Positions 1 to 10,121 of a stretch of 38,158 bases of DNA are shown in pieces. The notes beneath the pieces are model-generated. The model was not told the origin of the DNA, did no database searches, and saw only the letters and a list, made by a program, of their open reading frames with translations. The stretch's first letter is position 1. Every line of letters starts with the position of its first letter. Position numbers and translations under genes: made by a program. Origin of the DNA: Chloroflexota bacterium (GTDB lineage: Bacteria > Chloroflexota > Anaerolineae > Anaerolineales > Anaerolineaceae); the NCBI GenBank assembly GCA_021789855.1, contig JAJYIW010000006.1, forward strand, positions 1 to 38,158, written 5' to 3'.

Positions 1-19
1 TGAGGTGTACGCCATGCGA

Positions 20-883
20 TTATTTTTGTTTGGGGTCGAGGGTTTCGATGGCAAAGACGCTCAGGCTGCGCGGGCCAAAGAGGGAAGCCAGAGGGAGGTT
101 GATGGGGGTTTCGTTGAAGCTCGCTTTCGGAAAACTCATCGTCGCGTGCTCGCGCAAGGATTTACCCTCGTGGGCCAGGGCTGGCACAGGCTGAATGACC
201 GATATCTGAGAAAGGTCGGTAAATTCATCCAGGAATTCCTGGAGATAATCGGTGAGGTGTCGCAGGTTGCGCACTTTTTCTAAGGGCGTGAGGTGGCCGT
301 CTTCAAGGGTGAAGATCGGGAACAGGTTAAGCATTTCCCCGACCATGGCCTGGGAATAATCGATGAAGCCAGCCCGGAATATGTAGGTCAATCCCGGGAT
401 GCAGAATATGGAGTAGATATGGGGAATCTGGCCGCGGACCAGGTGTTCGATTTCACTGAGAGAGGCCTGCCGGGCGGCGGCTTCGGCGGCCAGTTGAGCC
501 AGGTAACCCAGTCCCACGGAAGTGGTTTGTGAATCGATGATCTGGACTGCAAGCCGGCCCTGGATCTGGGCAGCTGCGACCTGGGCGTTTAACAGGGTAG
601 AGCTTAAGTGCGACGATATCGGCAGTACGACGATTTCGTTATACGTCTTTCCCAAAGACAGGTAGGTCTGGCGGAACTCTTCGACTGTGGGGGCAACAAT
701 GGAGGGAACCTCCTTGCCCCGGATGGTGGCGGGTAAATCTTCCACCTTTAGCTCCGAGTTAGCCTCGTCCGAAGAATGGTTAAGATACACGTGCATCGGG
801 ATGGCCTTGATCAGGTGGCGTCCCGGAAAAGAAGGCCTCGGAAATTGTGCGGTGCTATCAGTAAGGATGCAGACTGAACTCAT
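20..883 (-). CDS. DegV family protein (FakB-like fatty-acid-binding)
   Basis: ORF starts MSSVCILTDSTAQFP, typical DegV N-terminus; 3 bp from a DAK2/YloV-like gene. Confidence 0.85.
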   Translation of the reverse strand: MSSVCILTDSTAQFPRPSFPGRHLIKAIPMHVYLNHSSDEANSELKVEDLPATIRGKEVPSIVAPTVEEFRQTYLSLGKTYNEIVVLPISSHLSSTLLNAQVAAAQIQGRLAVQIIDSQTTSVGLGYLAQLAAEAAARQASLSEIEHLVRGQIPHIYSIFCIPGLTYIFRAGFIDYSQAMVGEMLNLFPIFTLEDGHLTPLEKVRNLRHLTDYLQEFLDEFTDLSQISVIQPVPALAHEGKSLREHATMSFPKASFNETPINLPLASLFGPRSLSVFAIETLDPKQK

Positions 884-886
884 AGG

Positions 887-2575
887 TCATTCAAGCGACA
901 TAATTAACTGGTAATGAGGTTGGTTACCTTCATGAATTTCTACTTCATGATTGGGGTAAACCGAGCGGATCTTATCTGAAATCTTGTTCACATCGATGGA
1001 TTGAATATCCGACCCATAAAACAGGGTGATGCGTTCCCGGTCTGAGACGTTGGCTTTAGCTAACAGGCCCAGGCAAGCTTCTTCGATGGTTGTGGCGGAG
1101 TAGATTAATTTTCCGTTGAGCAGCGCGATCACGTCTCCCTTTTTCACCTGCACGCCATTCATCTTGACCGAACGAGTGGCGACCGTGATCTCGCCCGTAT
1201 CCACCTCCGTGATGGCTTGAGACATCTCCTGGTACACTTCTTCCAGGTTGCCATCAGGGGAGAGTCTTAGCATGGCCGCCAGGCCTTGGGGAATGGTGTT
1301 GCACTGCACCACCTTGATATTTTTAACGGAAAAATTGGCGGCTGTCTGGGCAGCCAGGATGATATTTTTGTTGTTAGGCAGGATAATAATTTTATCGGTG
1401 GGCAGATTTTCAAAGGACTTTAGGATTTCATCGGTGCTGGGATTCATGGTTTGCCCGCCTTCCACAATGGCGGCTACCCCCAGGCTGGCGAAGATGCGCG
1501 ATATACCGATGCCAGGCGAAATAGCGATCGTCGCAATCTGGCCAGGCTCTACCGGCGCCAGGTTGACCTTGCTTTGAATTTTCTGGTCGGTCCGCTGTTG
1601 CACCTGGGCAACCAGGTTTTCGATCGTCACGTGGGTGATGGTGCCAAGCTTCATGGTGTAGTCAATCGGCTGGTACCGCTTCTCGGTCGGCACGTGAATG
1701 TGCATGCGGTACATACCGTCGCCTTCGCCGACCTGGATGGAGGTGCCGTACTGGGTCAGCTCATTGTAAAAACGCTCGATGTCCAGAGGGCGCTCAGGGG
1801 TGAAATCGATGACCACCTCAAAATCTTGCCCGGGCTCGATCGTCTCTTTGGCCTCCTGGATGGCGAGGGTTGATAGAGGTTGCACAGTAGCTAAATTTAC
1901 TTCCAAAGATTGGCCTTTTAAATACCTCAACATGCCTTCAAAAAGGTAGAACAAGCCCTTGCCGCCTGAATCGACCACCCCGGCCTGCTTGAGAATCGGC
2001 AACAATTCGGGCGTATGGCGCACCGACGCGTCGGCAGCCTGGACAATATCTTCCAGCAAGGTGAGGAAGTCCTCCGAAGTTTCCAGTTGTTTTTCAGCTT
2101 CAGCCGCAATATCTTTTGCTACGGTCAGGATCGTCCCTTCAACCGGGCGGACGATGCCTTTATACGCCGTATTGCGCCCTTCTCCAAGCGCACGCACAAA
2201 GGTTGGGATATCCATAGCATCCAGATTATCCAGTACGCGAGCGATTCCTCGCCAGATTTGGGACAGGATCACTCCCGAATTCCCCCTGGCCCCCATCAAG
2301 GCTCCCTGCGCCACAGCATGCGCCATCTTCCCGATATTGTGCTCGCCTGAGCTGGAAATTTCGTTGTAAGCGGCTTGCATGGTTAATACCATATTGGTGC
2401 CGGTATCACCATCGGGCACTGGAAAAATATTCAGTTCATTCACAATTTGCTGGTTGGTACGTAACCAGGTGAGGGAGGCCTCGATCAGGTTTTTTAACTG
2501 CTGCCCGTCAACCGGACCAAGCTGAGGTGGGTTATTTTCGCCGGAATCACCTTGGATTATGGGGTCGAAGGTCAT
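887..2575 (-). CDS. DAK2 domain (DhaL/YloV/FakA-like) protein
   Basis: Motifs NIFPVPDGDTGTNM, GARGNSGVILSQ and GVVDSGGKGL are typical of DAK2/YloV proteins; adjacent to DegV. Confidence 0.9.
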   Translation of the reverse strand: MTFDPIIQGDSGENNPPQLGPVDGQQLKNLIEASLTWLRTNQQIVNELNIFPVPDGDTGTNMVLTMQAAYNEISSSGEHNIGKMAHAVAQGALMGARGNSGVILSQIWRGIARVLDNLDAMDIPTFVRALGEGRNTAYKGIVRPVEGTILTVAKDIAAEAEKQLETSEDFLTLLEDIVQAADASVRHTPELLPILKQAGVVDSGGKGLFYLFEGMLRYLKGQSLEVNLATVQPLSTLAIQEAKETIEPGQDFEVVIDFTPERPLDIERFYNELTQYGTSIQVGEGDGMYRMHIHVPTEKRYQPIDYTMKLGTITHVTIENLVAQVQQRTDQKIQSKVNLAPVEPGQIATIAISPGIGISRIFASLGVAAIVEGGQTMNPSTDEILKSFENLPTDKIIILPNNKNIILAAQTAANFSVKNIKVVQCNTIPQGLAAMLRLSPDGNLEEVYQEMSQAITEVDTGEITVATRSVKMNGVQVKKGDVIALLNGKLIYSATTIEEACLGLLAKANVSDRERITLFYGSDIQSIDVNKISDKIRSVYPNHEVEIHEGNQPHYQLIMSLE

Positions 2576-2606
2576 AATTCTCCTAAAAGATCGCTCATCA
2601 TTTTAT

Positions 2607-2963
2607 CTAATCTGGATTGCTGATGCGTAAGCCGCGTACATGGACATTGACTTGTTTCACCGATAACCCCAGGGTTTTTTCCAGTTGAAAGCGCACGCTT
2701 TCTGATACACTGGCGGCAACCGAAGTAATCCGGGTGCCATATTCGACGATGATATACAGGTTGACTTCCAGGTCTTTTCCATCAAAATTGATATCTACCC
2801 CCATGGTGGGGTCCTTGATGATGGCCTGGGCCAGGCCGAGCGCAATATTTTTTGCAGCTAACCCGACCACTCCATAAGAAGACAAGGCTGACTGGCAGGC
2901 GATGGTAGATATTGCTCGGTGAGAGACGAATATATTTCCAAGTGGGTTGGTTCCGTCTTTCAT
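2607..2963 (-). CDS. Asp23/Gls24 family envelope stress protein
   Basis: 118 aa with Asp23-like pattern (VSHRAISTIA...LYIIVEYGTRI...VNVHVRGLRI); just upstream of the DAK2 gene. Confidence 0.85.
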   Translation of the reverse strand: MKDGTNPLGNIFVSHRAISTIACQSALSSYGVVGLAAKNIALGLAQAIIKDPTMGVDINFDGKDLEVNLYIIVEYGTRITSVAASVSESVRFQLEKTLGLSVKQVNVHVRGLRISNPD

Positions 2964-3090
2964 TTTTTACCCTTTGTTAAAGAATGGCTTGATGACAGTT
3001 TCGGTTTATGGTAAAATAACCCGCTGCTGCTGAGATAGTGAATTTATGCCGGTTTATGCCGTGCGATTGATTGCATGAAAGGATACGAAG

Positions 3091-3273
3091 ATGGCTAAGT
3101 GCGAACTTTGCGGGAAAACAACGACCTTTGGTCACAACCGGAGCTTCTCTTTGCGGGCAACCAACCGGGCTTTTCATCCCAACCTGCAAAAAGTAACGGT
3201 GGTGGTGCATGGTCGTAAAGTACATAAAATTCTCTGCGCCAAGTGCATCCGTACGATGGTTAAGAGTGTTTGA
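3091..3273 (+). CDS. rpmB: 50S ribosomal protein L28
   Basis: 60 aa MAKCELCGKTTTFGHNRSFSLRATNRAFHPNLQ...; typical L28. Confidence 0.95.
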   Translation: MAKCELCGKTTTFGHNRSFSLRATNRAFHPNLQKVTVVVHGRKVHKILCAKCIRTMVKSV

Positions 3274-3298
3274 GGGCAATTTTACTTTCCTGGCAAAG

Positions 3299-3326
3299 AT
3301 CACGGCTCCGGCCGTGATTTTTGTTT
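3299..3326 (+). terminator. Rho-independent terminator after rpmB
   Basis: Perfect hairpin ATCACGGC-TCCG-GCCGTGAT followed by TTTTGTTT. Confidence 0.85.
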
Positions 3327-3987
3327 AATCACTGACACTGGCCCGTAGCTGTTGGATTCCGGCAAAAATCCCATCTGGGTGCTTAAAAATGGAGGTGGCA
3401 GCCACAATAGCCCTGGCGCCCGCCTGGTAAACTCCCGGTAAAGTATCAGCGGTGATGCCTCCATCCACTTCAATGATGGCGGTCAGGTTAGATTCCTCCA
3501 GCATCTTTTTGACCTTTTGAATCTTCGGCAGAGATTGTGGGATGAATTTCTGCCCCGAAGCGCCCGGGTTCACGGTCATCACCAGCACGATATCGACCAG
3601 GTGGAGCACCGGGGCTATATTTTCCGCTGCTGTGCCAGGATTAATCACCACCCCTGGGTGGCAGCCTAATTCACGGATGACTTGCAGGGTATGGTAGAGA
3701 TTCGGGCAGGTTTCATAATGCACGGAGATGTTCTGGGCGCCGGCCCGGGCAAAACTCTCTAACTGGCGCTCTGGTTTTTCAACCATCAGGTGGACATCTA
3801 GCGGTAACCCGGTGAGCCGGTGGCAGGTTTCTACGATAAAATCACCCATCGTGATGTGGGGGACAAAGTGGCCATCCATGACATCGACATGAATCCAGTC
3901 CACACCACCCGTCTCGGCCATTTGGATTTGATCGGCCAGATGCCCAAAGTCGGCTGAAAGAATGGAAGAAGATAACAGGATTGGCAT
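3325..3987 (-). CDS. rpe: Ribulose-phosphate 3-epimerase
   Basis: SSSILSADFGHL, WIHVDVMDGHFVPHITMG and VNPGASGQKF motifs. Start placed at MPILLSSS; the longer ORF overlaps the upstream kinase gene. Confidence 0.93.
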   Translation of the reverse strand: MPILLSSSILSADFGHLADQIQMAETGGVDWIHVDVMDGHFVPHITMGDFIVETCHRLTGLPLDVHLMVEKPERQLESFARAGAQNISVHYETCPNLYHTLQVIRELGCHPGVVINPGTAAENIAPVLHLVDIVLVMTVNPGASGQKFIPQSLPKIQKVKKMLEESNLTAIIEVDGGITADTLPGVYQAGARAIVAATSIFKHPDGIFAGIQQLRASVSD

Positions 3988-3995
3988 CGAGGGTT

Positions 3996-5051
3996 TTATC
4001 TTACCGGTGAATTTAAGGATAACCAGACGAACAGCCAGAAGGGAATCAAACCGCCTACGGCTAAAACGGTCAATAACCCCAGGCCAATGGTCAACCAATC
4101 GATATCAAAGGCATGGTTGTCCTCGGTTGCTTCAGGTGACGCCTCCGTTGTGGTTCCAGAGGCCTCGAAAGAGGCAGGCGTGTTGAACTGGGTGATCGCC
4201 GGAGAGGGTTGAGTGGTGGTTTGGGAAAGCCGGGTGTGGTAATTAATCAAGACTCTTCCAAATTGATCGGCAGTGCGATAGCGGTTTGAAGGTTCTTTGG
4301 AGAGGACCTTGAGGATGATCTGCTCTAATGGCTCGGATATGGCGGGATTGAGGTCGCGGGGAGAGACTGGGGTCACTTCCCGGTGGTAGCGAGCCAGTTC
4401 GGAGGCATCATCGGCGTTAAAAGGCAGTTGCCCGGTGAGGGATTCATACAGGATGATCCCAAGAGAATACACATCGGAGGCGGGAGATGGGGCGGAGCCA
4501 GAGGCCTGTTCGGGCGAAAAATATTGGGGAGAGCCCCAGACCACCTCATTGTGCTCATCTTCATGGATTGAGGCCATCGCGCGGGCGATGCCAAAATCGG
4601 CCACTTTGAGCCGTTGGTCGGGGGTGACGAGCAAATTTTGGGGTTTGATATCACAATGGACCAGCCCGGCGCGATGCGCATAGCCGACTCCAGCGCATGC
4701 CTGTGTCATCAAGTGGAGCGTCTCATCCACCGATAAACGCCCACACTGCCTGAGGAGAGTCTTGAGATCCGTTCCAGGGACGTATTCCATCACGATAAAA
4801 AGGCGACCCTGATCTAATCCAAAGTCATGGATGGTAACGATGTTGGGATGGGAGAGGTTGGCCGCCGCTTTGGCTTCCTGCTTAAACCGTTCACGGAAAT
4901 GGGGATCGTTAGAGAAGTCTTCCCGCAATATTTTGATCGCCACCGTCCGTTCCAGCATTAAATCATGCGCTTTAAAGATCACGGCCATACCGCCAGATCC
5001 TAGCGACTGCTGTAATTGGTACCGGTTCATCAAAAGTGGAGCATCACCCAT
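3996..5051 (-). CDS. Ser/Thr protein kinase with one C-terminal transmembrane helix
   Basis: Glycine loop LGSGGMAVIFKA, VAIK, HCDIKPQNL, DFGIA, SPEQ; C-terminal hydrophobic segment WLTIGLGLLTVLAVGGLIPFWLFVWLSL. Confidence 0.92.
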   Translation of the reverse strand: MGDAPLLMNRYQLQQSLGSGGMAVIFKAHDLMLERTVAIKILREDFSNDPHFRERFKQEAKAAANLSHPNIVTIHDFGLDQGRLFIVMEYVPGTDLKTLLRQCGRLSVDETLHLMTQACAGVGYAHRAGLVHCDIKPQNLLVTPDQRLKVADFGIARAMASIHEDEHNEVVWGSPQYFSPEQASGSAPSPASDVYSLGIILYESLTGQLPFNADDASELARYHREVTPVSPRDLNPAISEPLEQIILKVLSKEPSNRYRTADQFGRVLINYHTRLSQTTTQPSPAITQFNTPASFEASGTTTEASPEATEDNHAFDIDWLTIGLGLLTVLAVGGLIPFWLFVWLSLNSPVR

Positions 5052-5170
5052 GGGCTTCCTTCTGTAAATTTGGATTATATCATAATGCCATAATCATCTA
5101 CGCCTATTATATATAATGGTACAATTCCAGCCAGGGCATCTCATCATCCGGCTTCTAACTCTGGCATACT

Positions 5171-5695
5171 ATGGGCCAATCATTTGGAAGGAATAACTTG
5201 CTGACCCCCTGGGTGTTTATCGGGGGGGTGTTACTGGCGGGGATTACCCTGGGCTGCCTGGTGGCCTTGATTTTATTTCTCCGGCCAACGCATTCCAGTG
5301 CGTTTTCCGCTTCCACCCCGGAGGTCACGGTGCTGGTTGCCCCCACCTTCACCCCGGTCTTGCCTCCGCCCACTTCGGCGGCTACCTCCACCCCAGGGGT
5401 GACGCCTGGCACGGCCCAGCCCGGCGGCCCGATCAAAATAGGAATTTATGTGCAGATCGTGGGCACCGGCGGCGATGGCTTGCGCATTCGCTCCGGGCCT
5501 GGCACCTACAATACCACCAATTTTATCGGCATGGATTCTGAAGTATTCCTGGTAAAAGGAGGGCCCATCCAGGCCGATAACCTGAGCTGGTGGTTGCTGC
5601 AAGCGCCCTATGATAAGAGCCGGTCAGGTTGGGCGGCGGGGTCTTACCTGGCTGTGATAAGCGGGCCCCAACCCACACTCACCCCTACCCCTTGA
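5171..5695 (+). CDS. SH3-like domain protein with N-terminal membrane anchor
   Basis: N-terminal hydrophobic helix, Pro/Thr-rich linker, bacterial SH3-type motif GLRIRSGPGT...W...GWAAGSYL. Confidence 0.75.
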   Translation: MGQSFGRNNLLTPWVFIGGVLLAGITLGCLVALILFLRPTHSSAFSASTPEVTVLVAPTFTPVLPPPTSAATSTPGVTPGTAQPGGPIKIGIYVQIVGTGGDGLRIRSGPGTYNTTNFIGMDSEVFLVKGGPIQADNLSWWLLQAPYDKSRSGWAAGSYLAVISGPQPTLTPTP

Positions 5696-7079
5696 GCCAT
5701 TGTTTGATCTGTTGAGCCAGCTCCCTGGCCCGGGCTGGTGCACTGCCCGTATGGCGGCCAGCCTGCATCAAGCGCCGGATCTCGCCCCCTGGCAAGAACT
5801 GCTGGAAATCGGCATCCTGGGCAATCGCCTCGATCAAAGGGTTAGGCATCCCTGCCTGGATGGCCTGCCAGGCCTGGAGGGAGTGGATGCGTAGCTTTTC
5901 GTGCATTACCTGGCGGTCGGCCCCGGCTTTCGCCGCAGCCATCAGCACTTGCTCGGTGGCGGCAAACGGAGCATACGTTGCGAGGTTGCGCTGGATGGCG
6001 CTCTCTTCAATCTTCAGCCCCGAGATGAGCCGTTGGCTTACCCTGAGCAGCTCATCGGTGATTAAAAAAGCTTCGGGCAGCAGGCTCCGCCGGTTGGCGC
6101 TATCATCCAGGGTGCGTTCGAGCAGCGAATTGGCCGCATTATCCCAGGCGATGCGCGGGAGCCCGGCCAACTGGCGGGCCAGGGAATCGATTTTTTCGGC
6201 GTTGATGGGATTGCGCTTGAACGGCATGGCAGAGGATCCCACCTGTTTGCTGCCAAAAGGCTCACTCAGCTCACCAAACAGGGGAGATTGAAGCACGCGC
6301 AGGTCAAAGGCGAATTTGTTGAGCGATGCGCCAACCCCGGCCAGGGTGGACAGGATCAGGTAGTCTTGTTTGCGGGGATAGGTCTGGTGGCTCACCGGGT
6401 AAAAGGCCAGATCCAATTTCTCCGATAGGGCTTCCTCGAAGGTTTCAATAGAGCTCTCGCCGAGTAAATCCATGTACGCGGCTGATGTGCCCACTGCGCC
6501 TTTAAAGCCTTTCCCTCTGATCTTTCCAGCGACCCGGCTGAGCTCCTGGTAATCTTCGAACAGGTCCTGGGCATAGATAGCGAAGCGATATCCCAGGGTA
6601 GAAGGCTCAGCGGGTTGGAGATGGGTGAAGGCGATGATCGGGAGATCGGCCCATTGCTCCATTTTCTGAGTCCAGAGCAACAGCACGCCTTCGATCTTCT
6701 TTAAAACCATCTGCATGGATTCGCGCAGCCGGATGGCATCGGCATTGTCCTCAATATCCATGGATGTGGCGCCAAGGTGGAGGCTTCCACCCCCCAGCGG
6801 ACACTGCCCGGCGTAGGTCTTCAATTCGGCCATCAAATCATGCTGGATTTCGCTCTCAATTTCCAGGGCGCGGGGGATATCGATATCTTCCACGTGAGCT
6901 TTTAAATCCCCCAGTTGTTCGGGTGATACCAGCCCATAGGTTGCCTGGACTTCGGCCAGGGCCAGCCAGATTCTCCGCCACACTTTTCGCTTGTAGGTCT
7001 CGCTCCACACCCGGCGCATGTCATCTGAGCCGTAACGCCAGGTAAAAGGCGATTGATAAAGAGTATAGGGATCAGTCAT
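5685..7079 (-). CDS. purB: Adenylosuccinate lyase
   Basis: Fumarase/ASL signature GSSAMPFKRNPINAEKI and TSMDIEDNADA; about 460 aa. Confidence 0.92.
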   Translation of the reverse strand: MTDPYTLYQSPFTWRYGSDDMRRVWSETYKRKVWRRIWLALAEVQATYGLVSPEQLGDLKAHVEDIDIPRALEIESEIQHDLMAELKTYAGQCPLGGGSLHLGATSMDIEDNADAIRLRESMQMVLKKIEGVLLLWTQKMEQWADLPIIAFTHLQPAEPSTLGYRFAIYAQDLFEDYQELSRVAGKIRGKGFKGAVGTSAAYMDLLGESSIETFEEALSEKLDLAFYPVSHQTYPRKQDYLILSTLAGVGASLNKFAFDLRVLQSPLFGELSEPFGSKQVGSSAMPFKRNPINAEKIDSLARQLAGLPRIAWDNAANSLLERTLDDSANRRSLLPEAFLITDELLRVSQRLISGLKIEESAIQRNLATYAPFAATEQVLMAAAKAGADRQVMHEKLRIHSLQAWQAIQAGMPNPLIEAIAQDADFQQFLPGGEIRRLMQAGRHTGSAPARARELAQQIKQWLKG

Positions 7080-7262
7080 GAGCGTTCCACTCCACTTTCA
7101 GCCAAAGCCGGATACCGGATCAGGCGCCAAAATCGATTTATTATAACGGAGGCCAGGCGGTTTACGCTAAGGTTGTTCAGTAAATTGGTTGCAATTCCGT
7201 TAAATGCAATTTATAATCATTGGATATTCCACTATGGGAGGAATCGGCTGGAAACTCACCGT

Positions 7263-9137
7263 ATGACTCAAGGCTTTAATCAGAACGGGCACTCTGATGA
7301 GCAATTGCACCCGGGCACGACCCTGGTTGAACGTTACCTCATCCAGGATGTCATCGGTGTTGGGGGGATGGGCTCGGTTTATCGCGCCCGGGATCTTCAT
7401 TTCCCCAACGTGGTTAAGCTGGTAGCCGTCAAGCAGATGATTAACCAGGCGCGGGATCAACTCTTGCGCGAAACCATCGTGCAAAATTTCGAGCGTGAAG
7501 CGAACATCCTGGTGACGCTCAACCACCCGGCGATTCCCAAAATCTATGATTATTTTAGCCAGGATGACCGCTCTTACCTGGTGCTGGAATTCGTGCATGG
7601 TAAAGATCTAGGCTCCATTTTACATGAGAACCAGGATTTTTTCCCTGAGGATCAGGTGTTGGGCTGGGCTGTTGAATTATGTGATGTGTTAAATTACCTC
7701 CATAACCACAAGCCGGATCCGATCGTTTTCCGTGATATCAAGCCATCCAATGTCATGGTGAATCAGTATAACCACATCGTGCTGGTGGATTTTGGCATTG
7801 CCAAATCCTTCAAAGGCGGCGCCAGGGGCACGATGATTGGCTCAGAAGGCTATTCACCTCCCGAACAGTACCGAGGGGAAGCGACACCCGCGGTAGATAT
7901 TTATGCCTTAGGGGCAACGCTGCACCATTTGTTGACCCGTCGTGATCCGCAATTAGAGCCGCCTTTCACCTTTCCTGAACGGCCGATTCGCCAGATTAAT
8001 CCCGCCGTCTCCCCAGAATTTGAGGCGGTGGTGAACACCGCGTTGCAATATGATCCGGAGAACCGCTACAAGACCGCTCTCGAAATGAAAGAGGCCCTCC
8101 TGTTCGCGGCTCGAAAGACGGGCATCTTGATCAACCTGACGACCAATGTCCACCTGACTTCTCAGACGATCAATTCACAGGCGATCAAACCGATCTGGAC
8201 TTTTGAATGCGAGGATGAAATCCGGGGATCGGTCATTTACGATAATGGCGTCGTTTATGTGGGCGCGTACGATAATAACCTTTACGCATTGAACGCGAGT
8301 GATGGCTCATTTGTGTGGAAATACCCGGCAGATGGGGGTATTGTCAGCCGGCCAACCGTCAACGAGGGTATCGTCTATTTTGGCTCGGAAGACCACCGCT
8401 TGCACGCCCTTTCAACCCGTACTGGTAAAGTGATATGGACTTATTACACGGATGGCCCCATCCGGTCTTCGCCGAGAATCGCGGAAGGACATATCTTTAT
8501 CGGTTCAGATGATGGTTATATGCACGCGGTCAACCTGGCCACCAACCGGCGCGCCTGGCGGGTGGAAGCATCCGGGCCGGTGCGTTCAACGCCGTTCGTA
8601 GATAATGAGCAGGTTTTTTTTGGCTGTGAAGGGGGTGAATTTTATTCAACTGATTTTCGAGGCGAAGTCAAATGGATATTCAGGGCCAAGCGCCCGATCA
8701 CCTCTTCGCCGGTGGTTACCCAGGGCGGGGTGTATTTCTCATCGCTCGACGGGCAGCTTTATTGCCTGGATGCAAAATCCGGCTGGGTAGTCTGGCGGTT
8801 CCGCATGGGGAAAGGATCGGTTTCCTCGCCCTGCAGGGTCGAGAATGAGGTGATTGTTGGATCGGCAGATGGGAACATCTATTGCGTTGACGCGAATAAC
8901 GCCCGCGAAATCTGGCATTTTCAAACCGAACACCAGGTCAGCGGTTCGCCGTTTATTTATAAAGACTCGGTCTATTGTGGTTCTGCGGATGGCAACCTGT
9001 ACTGCCTGGAATACAGGACCGGCCGGCTGAGATGGAAGTTTACCACCGGTGGGCCGATCACGGGATCGCCTTATGGTTATAACGATATCCTTTATGTGGG
9101 TTCATCCGATCACAGAGTCTATGCCCTCATGTCTTGA
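7263..9137 (+). CDS. Ser/Thr protein kinase fused to a PQQ-type beta-propeller
   Basis: Kinase motifs (GVGGMGSVYRARD, FRDIKPSN, VDFGIAKSF, YSPPEQYRG), then eight GSxDGxLYxLD repeats. Start moved to ATG 7263 because homology-like sequence begins at MTQGFNQ. Confidence 0.92.
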   Translation: MTQGFNQNGHSDEQLHPGTTLVERYLIQDVIGVGGMGSVYRARDLHFPNVVKLVAVKQMINQARDQLLRETIVQNFEREANILVTLNHPAIPKIYDYFSQDDRSYLVLEFVHGKDLGSILHENQDFFPEDQVLGWAVELCDVLNYLHNHKPDPIVFRDIKPSNVMVNQYNHIVLVDFGIAKSFKGGARGTMIGSEGYSPPEQYRGEATPAVDIYALGATLHHLLTRRDPQLEPPFTFPERPIRQINPAVSPEFEAVVNTALQYDPENRYKTALEMKEALLFAARKTGILINLTTNVHLTSQTINSQAIKPIWTFECEDEIRGSVIYDNGVVYVGAYDNNLYALNASDGSFVWKYPADGGIVSRPTVNEGIVYFGSEDHRLHALSTRTGKVIWTYYTDGPIRSSPRIAEGHIFIGSDDGYMHAVNLATNRRAWRVEASGPVRSTPFVDNEQVFFGCEGGEFYSTDFRGEVKWIFRAKRPITSSPVVTQGGVYFSSLDGQLYCLDAKSGWVVWRFRMGKGSVSSPCRVENEVIVGSADGNIYCVDANNAREIWHFQTEHQVSGSPFIYKDSVYCGSADGNLYCLEYRTGRLRWKFTTGGPITGSPYGYNDILYVGSSDHRVYALMS

Positions 9138-9209
9138 TTGGAAATGGCTTACCAATGGACAGAGCCAGGCCGTGATTACCCCAACCTGCAAAGATGAGGA
9201 GACAGGTGC

Positions 9210-10109
9210 GTGGCCAATTTAATTGACAGGCTGTTCAGAAAAATACAACCGGCGCCTCAAAAAGCTCCGGAGCTCCAGACTGCCCCCCTGGCGGACCTTC
9301 AGGAGGAGGAGGCCGGCCGCGAGGTGAAGATAGAGCCGCCCCAATATGTGGTGGGGTTAGGCCAGTCGATCGGTAAGCAACGTGAACGTAATGAAGATAC
9401 CCTGTACGTGCTTAGCTCGATGATTGCCGGGGCGAATTCCACCCTGCCATTTGGCCTCTTCATTGTGGCCGATGGAATGGGCGGTTATGAAAATGGAGAG
9501 GTTGCCAGCAACCTGGCCGCGCGGATTATGGCAAATCGCCTGGTGCAAACGCTCTACCTGCCATACTTTGACTCAAAGCCGGAAAAACGGGCGGATCCAT
9601 TGCAGGAAGTGATGCAGGCAGCTTTTCGGGAGGCGAACCAGGCGGTCATCCGGCTCGTGCCAGGCGGGGGCACCACTCTCACTGCGGCTTTTCTTTTAGG
9701 AGAGCAGGTGACCCTGACGCATGTCGGCGATTCGCGCGCCTATTTTATTTATCCTGATGGGCGTTTCAAGGTCATCACGCGGGATCATTCTCTCGTCAGC
9801 CGCCTCATTGAATTAGGCCAGCTTACCGAGAAAGAGGCTGCCGTGCACCCGCAGAGAAACGTATTATACCGGGCGATCGGGCAGACTGAGCCGCTCGAAC
9901 CGGATGTCAATACCTACCCCATCCCCCATCCTGGCTTCTTGATGCTTTGTTCGGATGGTTTATGGGGTAATGTCTCAGAGATGGACCTGTTCCGCGTCAT
10001 TAAAGAAGGGCCCACGCCAACGATCGCCTGCCAAAAGCTGGTGGAACTGGCCAATGCAGCCGGTGGGCCGGATAATATTTCGGTTATCCTGGTTCAATTT
10101 TTAAATTAA
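9210..10109 (+). CDS. PP2C-family Ser/Thr phosphatase
   Basis: NEDTLYVL, FIVADGMGGYENGE, HVGDSRAYFI, LCSDGLWGNV, GGPDNISVILV. Start codon at 9210 appears to be GTG. Confidence 0.93.
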   Translation: MANLIDRLFRKIQPAPQKAPELQTAPLADLQEEEAGREVKIEPPQYVVGLGQSIGKQRERNEDTLYVLSSMIAGANSTLPFGLFIVADGMGGYENGEVASNLAARIMANRLVQTLYLPYFDSKPEKRADPLQEVMQAAFREANQAVIRLVPGGGTTLTAAFLLGEQVTLTHVGDSRAYFIYPDGRFKVITRDHSLVSRLIELGQLTEKEAAVHPQRNVLYRAIGQTEPLEPDVNTYPIPHPGFLMLCSDGLWGNVSEMDLFRVIKEGPTPTIACQKLVELANAAGGPDNISVILVQFLN

Positions 10110-10121
10110 AAGATTTTACCG

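Noticed and set aside
887-3273. Asp23-DAK2-DegV-rpmB neighbourhood as something novel
   Set aside because: This is a common conserved arrangement in bacteria.
2977-3303. 108-aa minus-strand ORF
   Set aside because: Antisense across rpmB, which is clearly coding on the plus strand.
5685-5695. Overlap of convergent SH3-protein and purB stops as a possible regulatory element
   Set aside because: An 11-bp tail-to-tail overlap is common in compact genomes.
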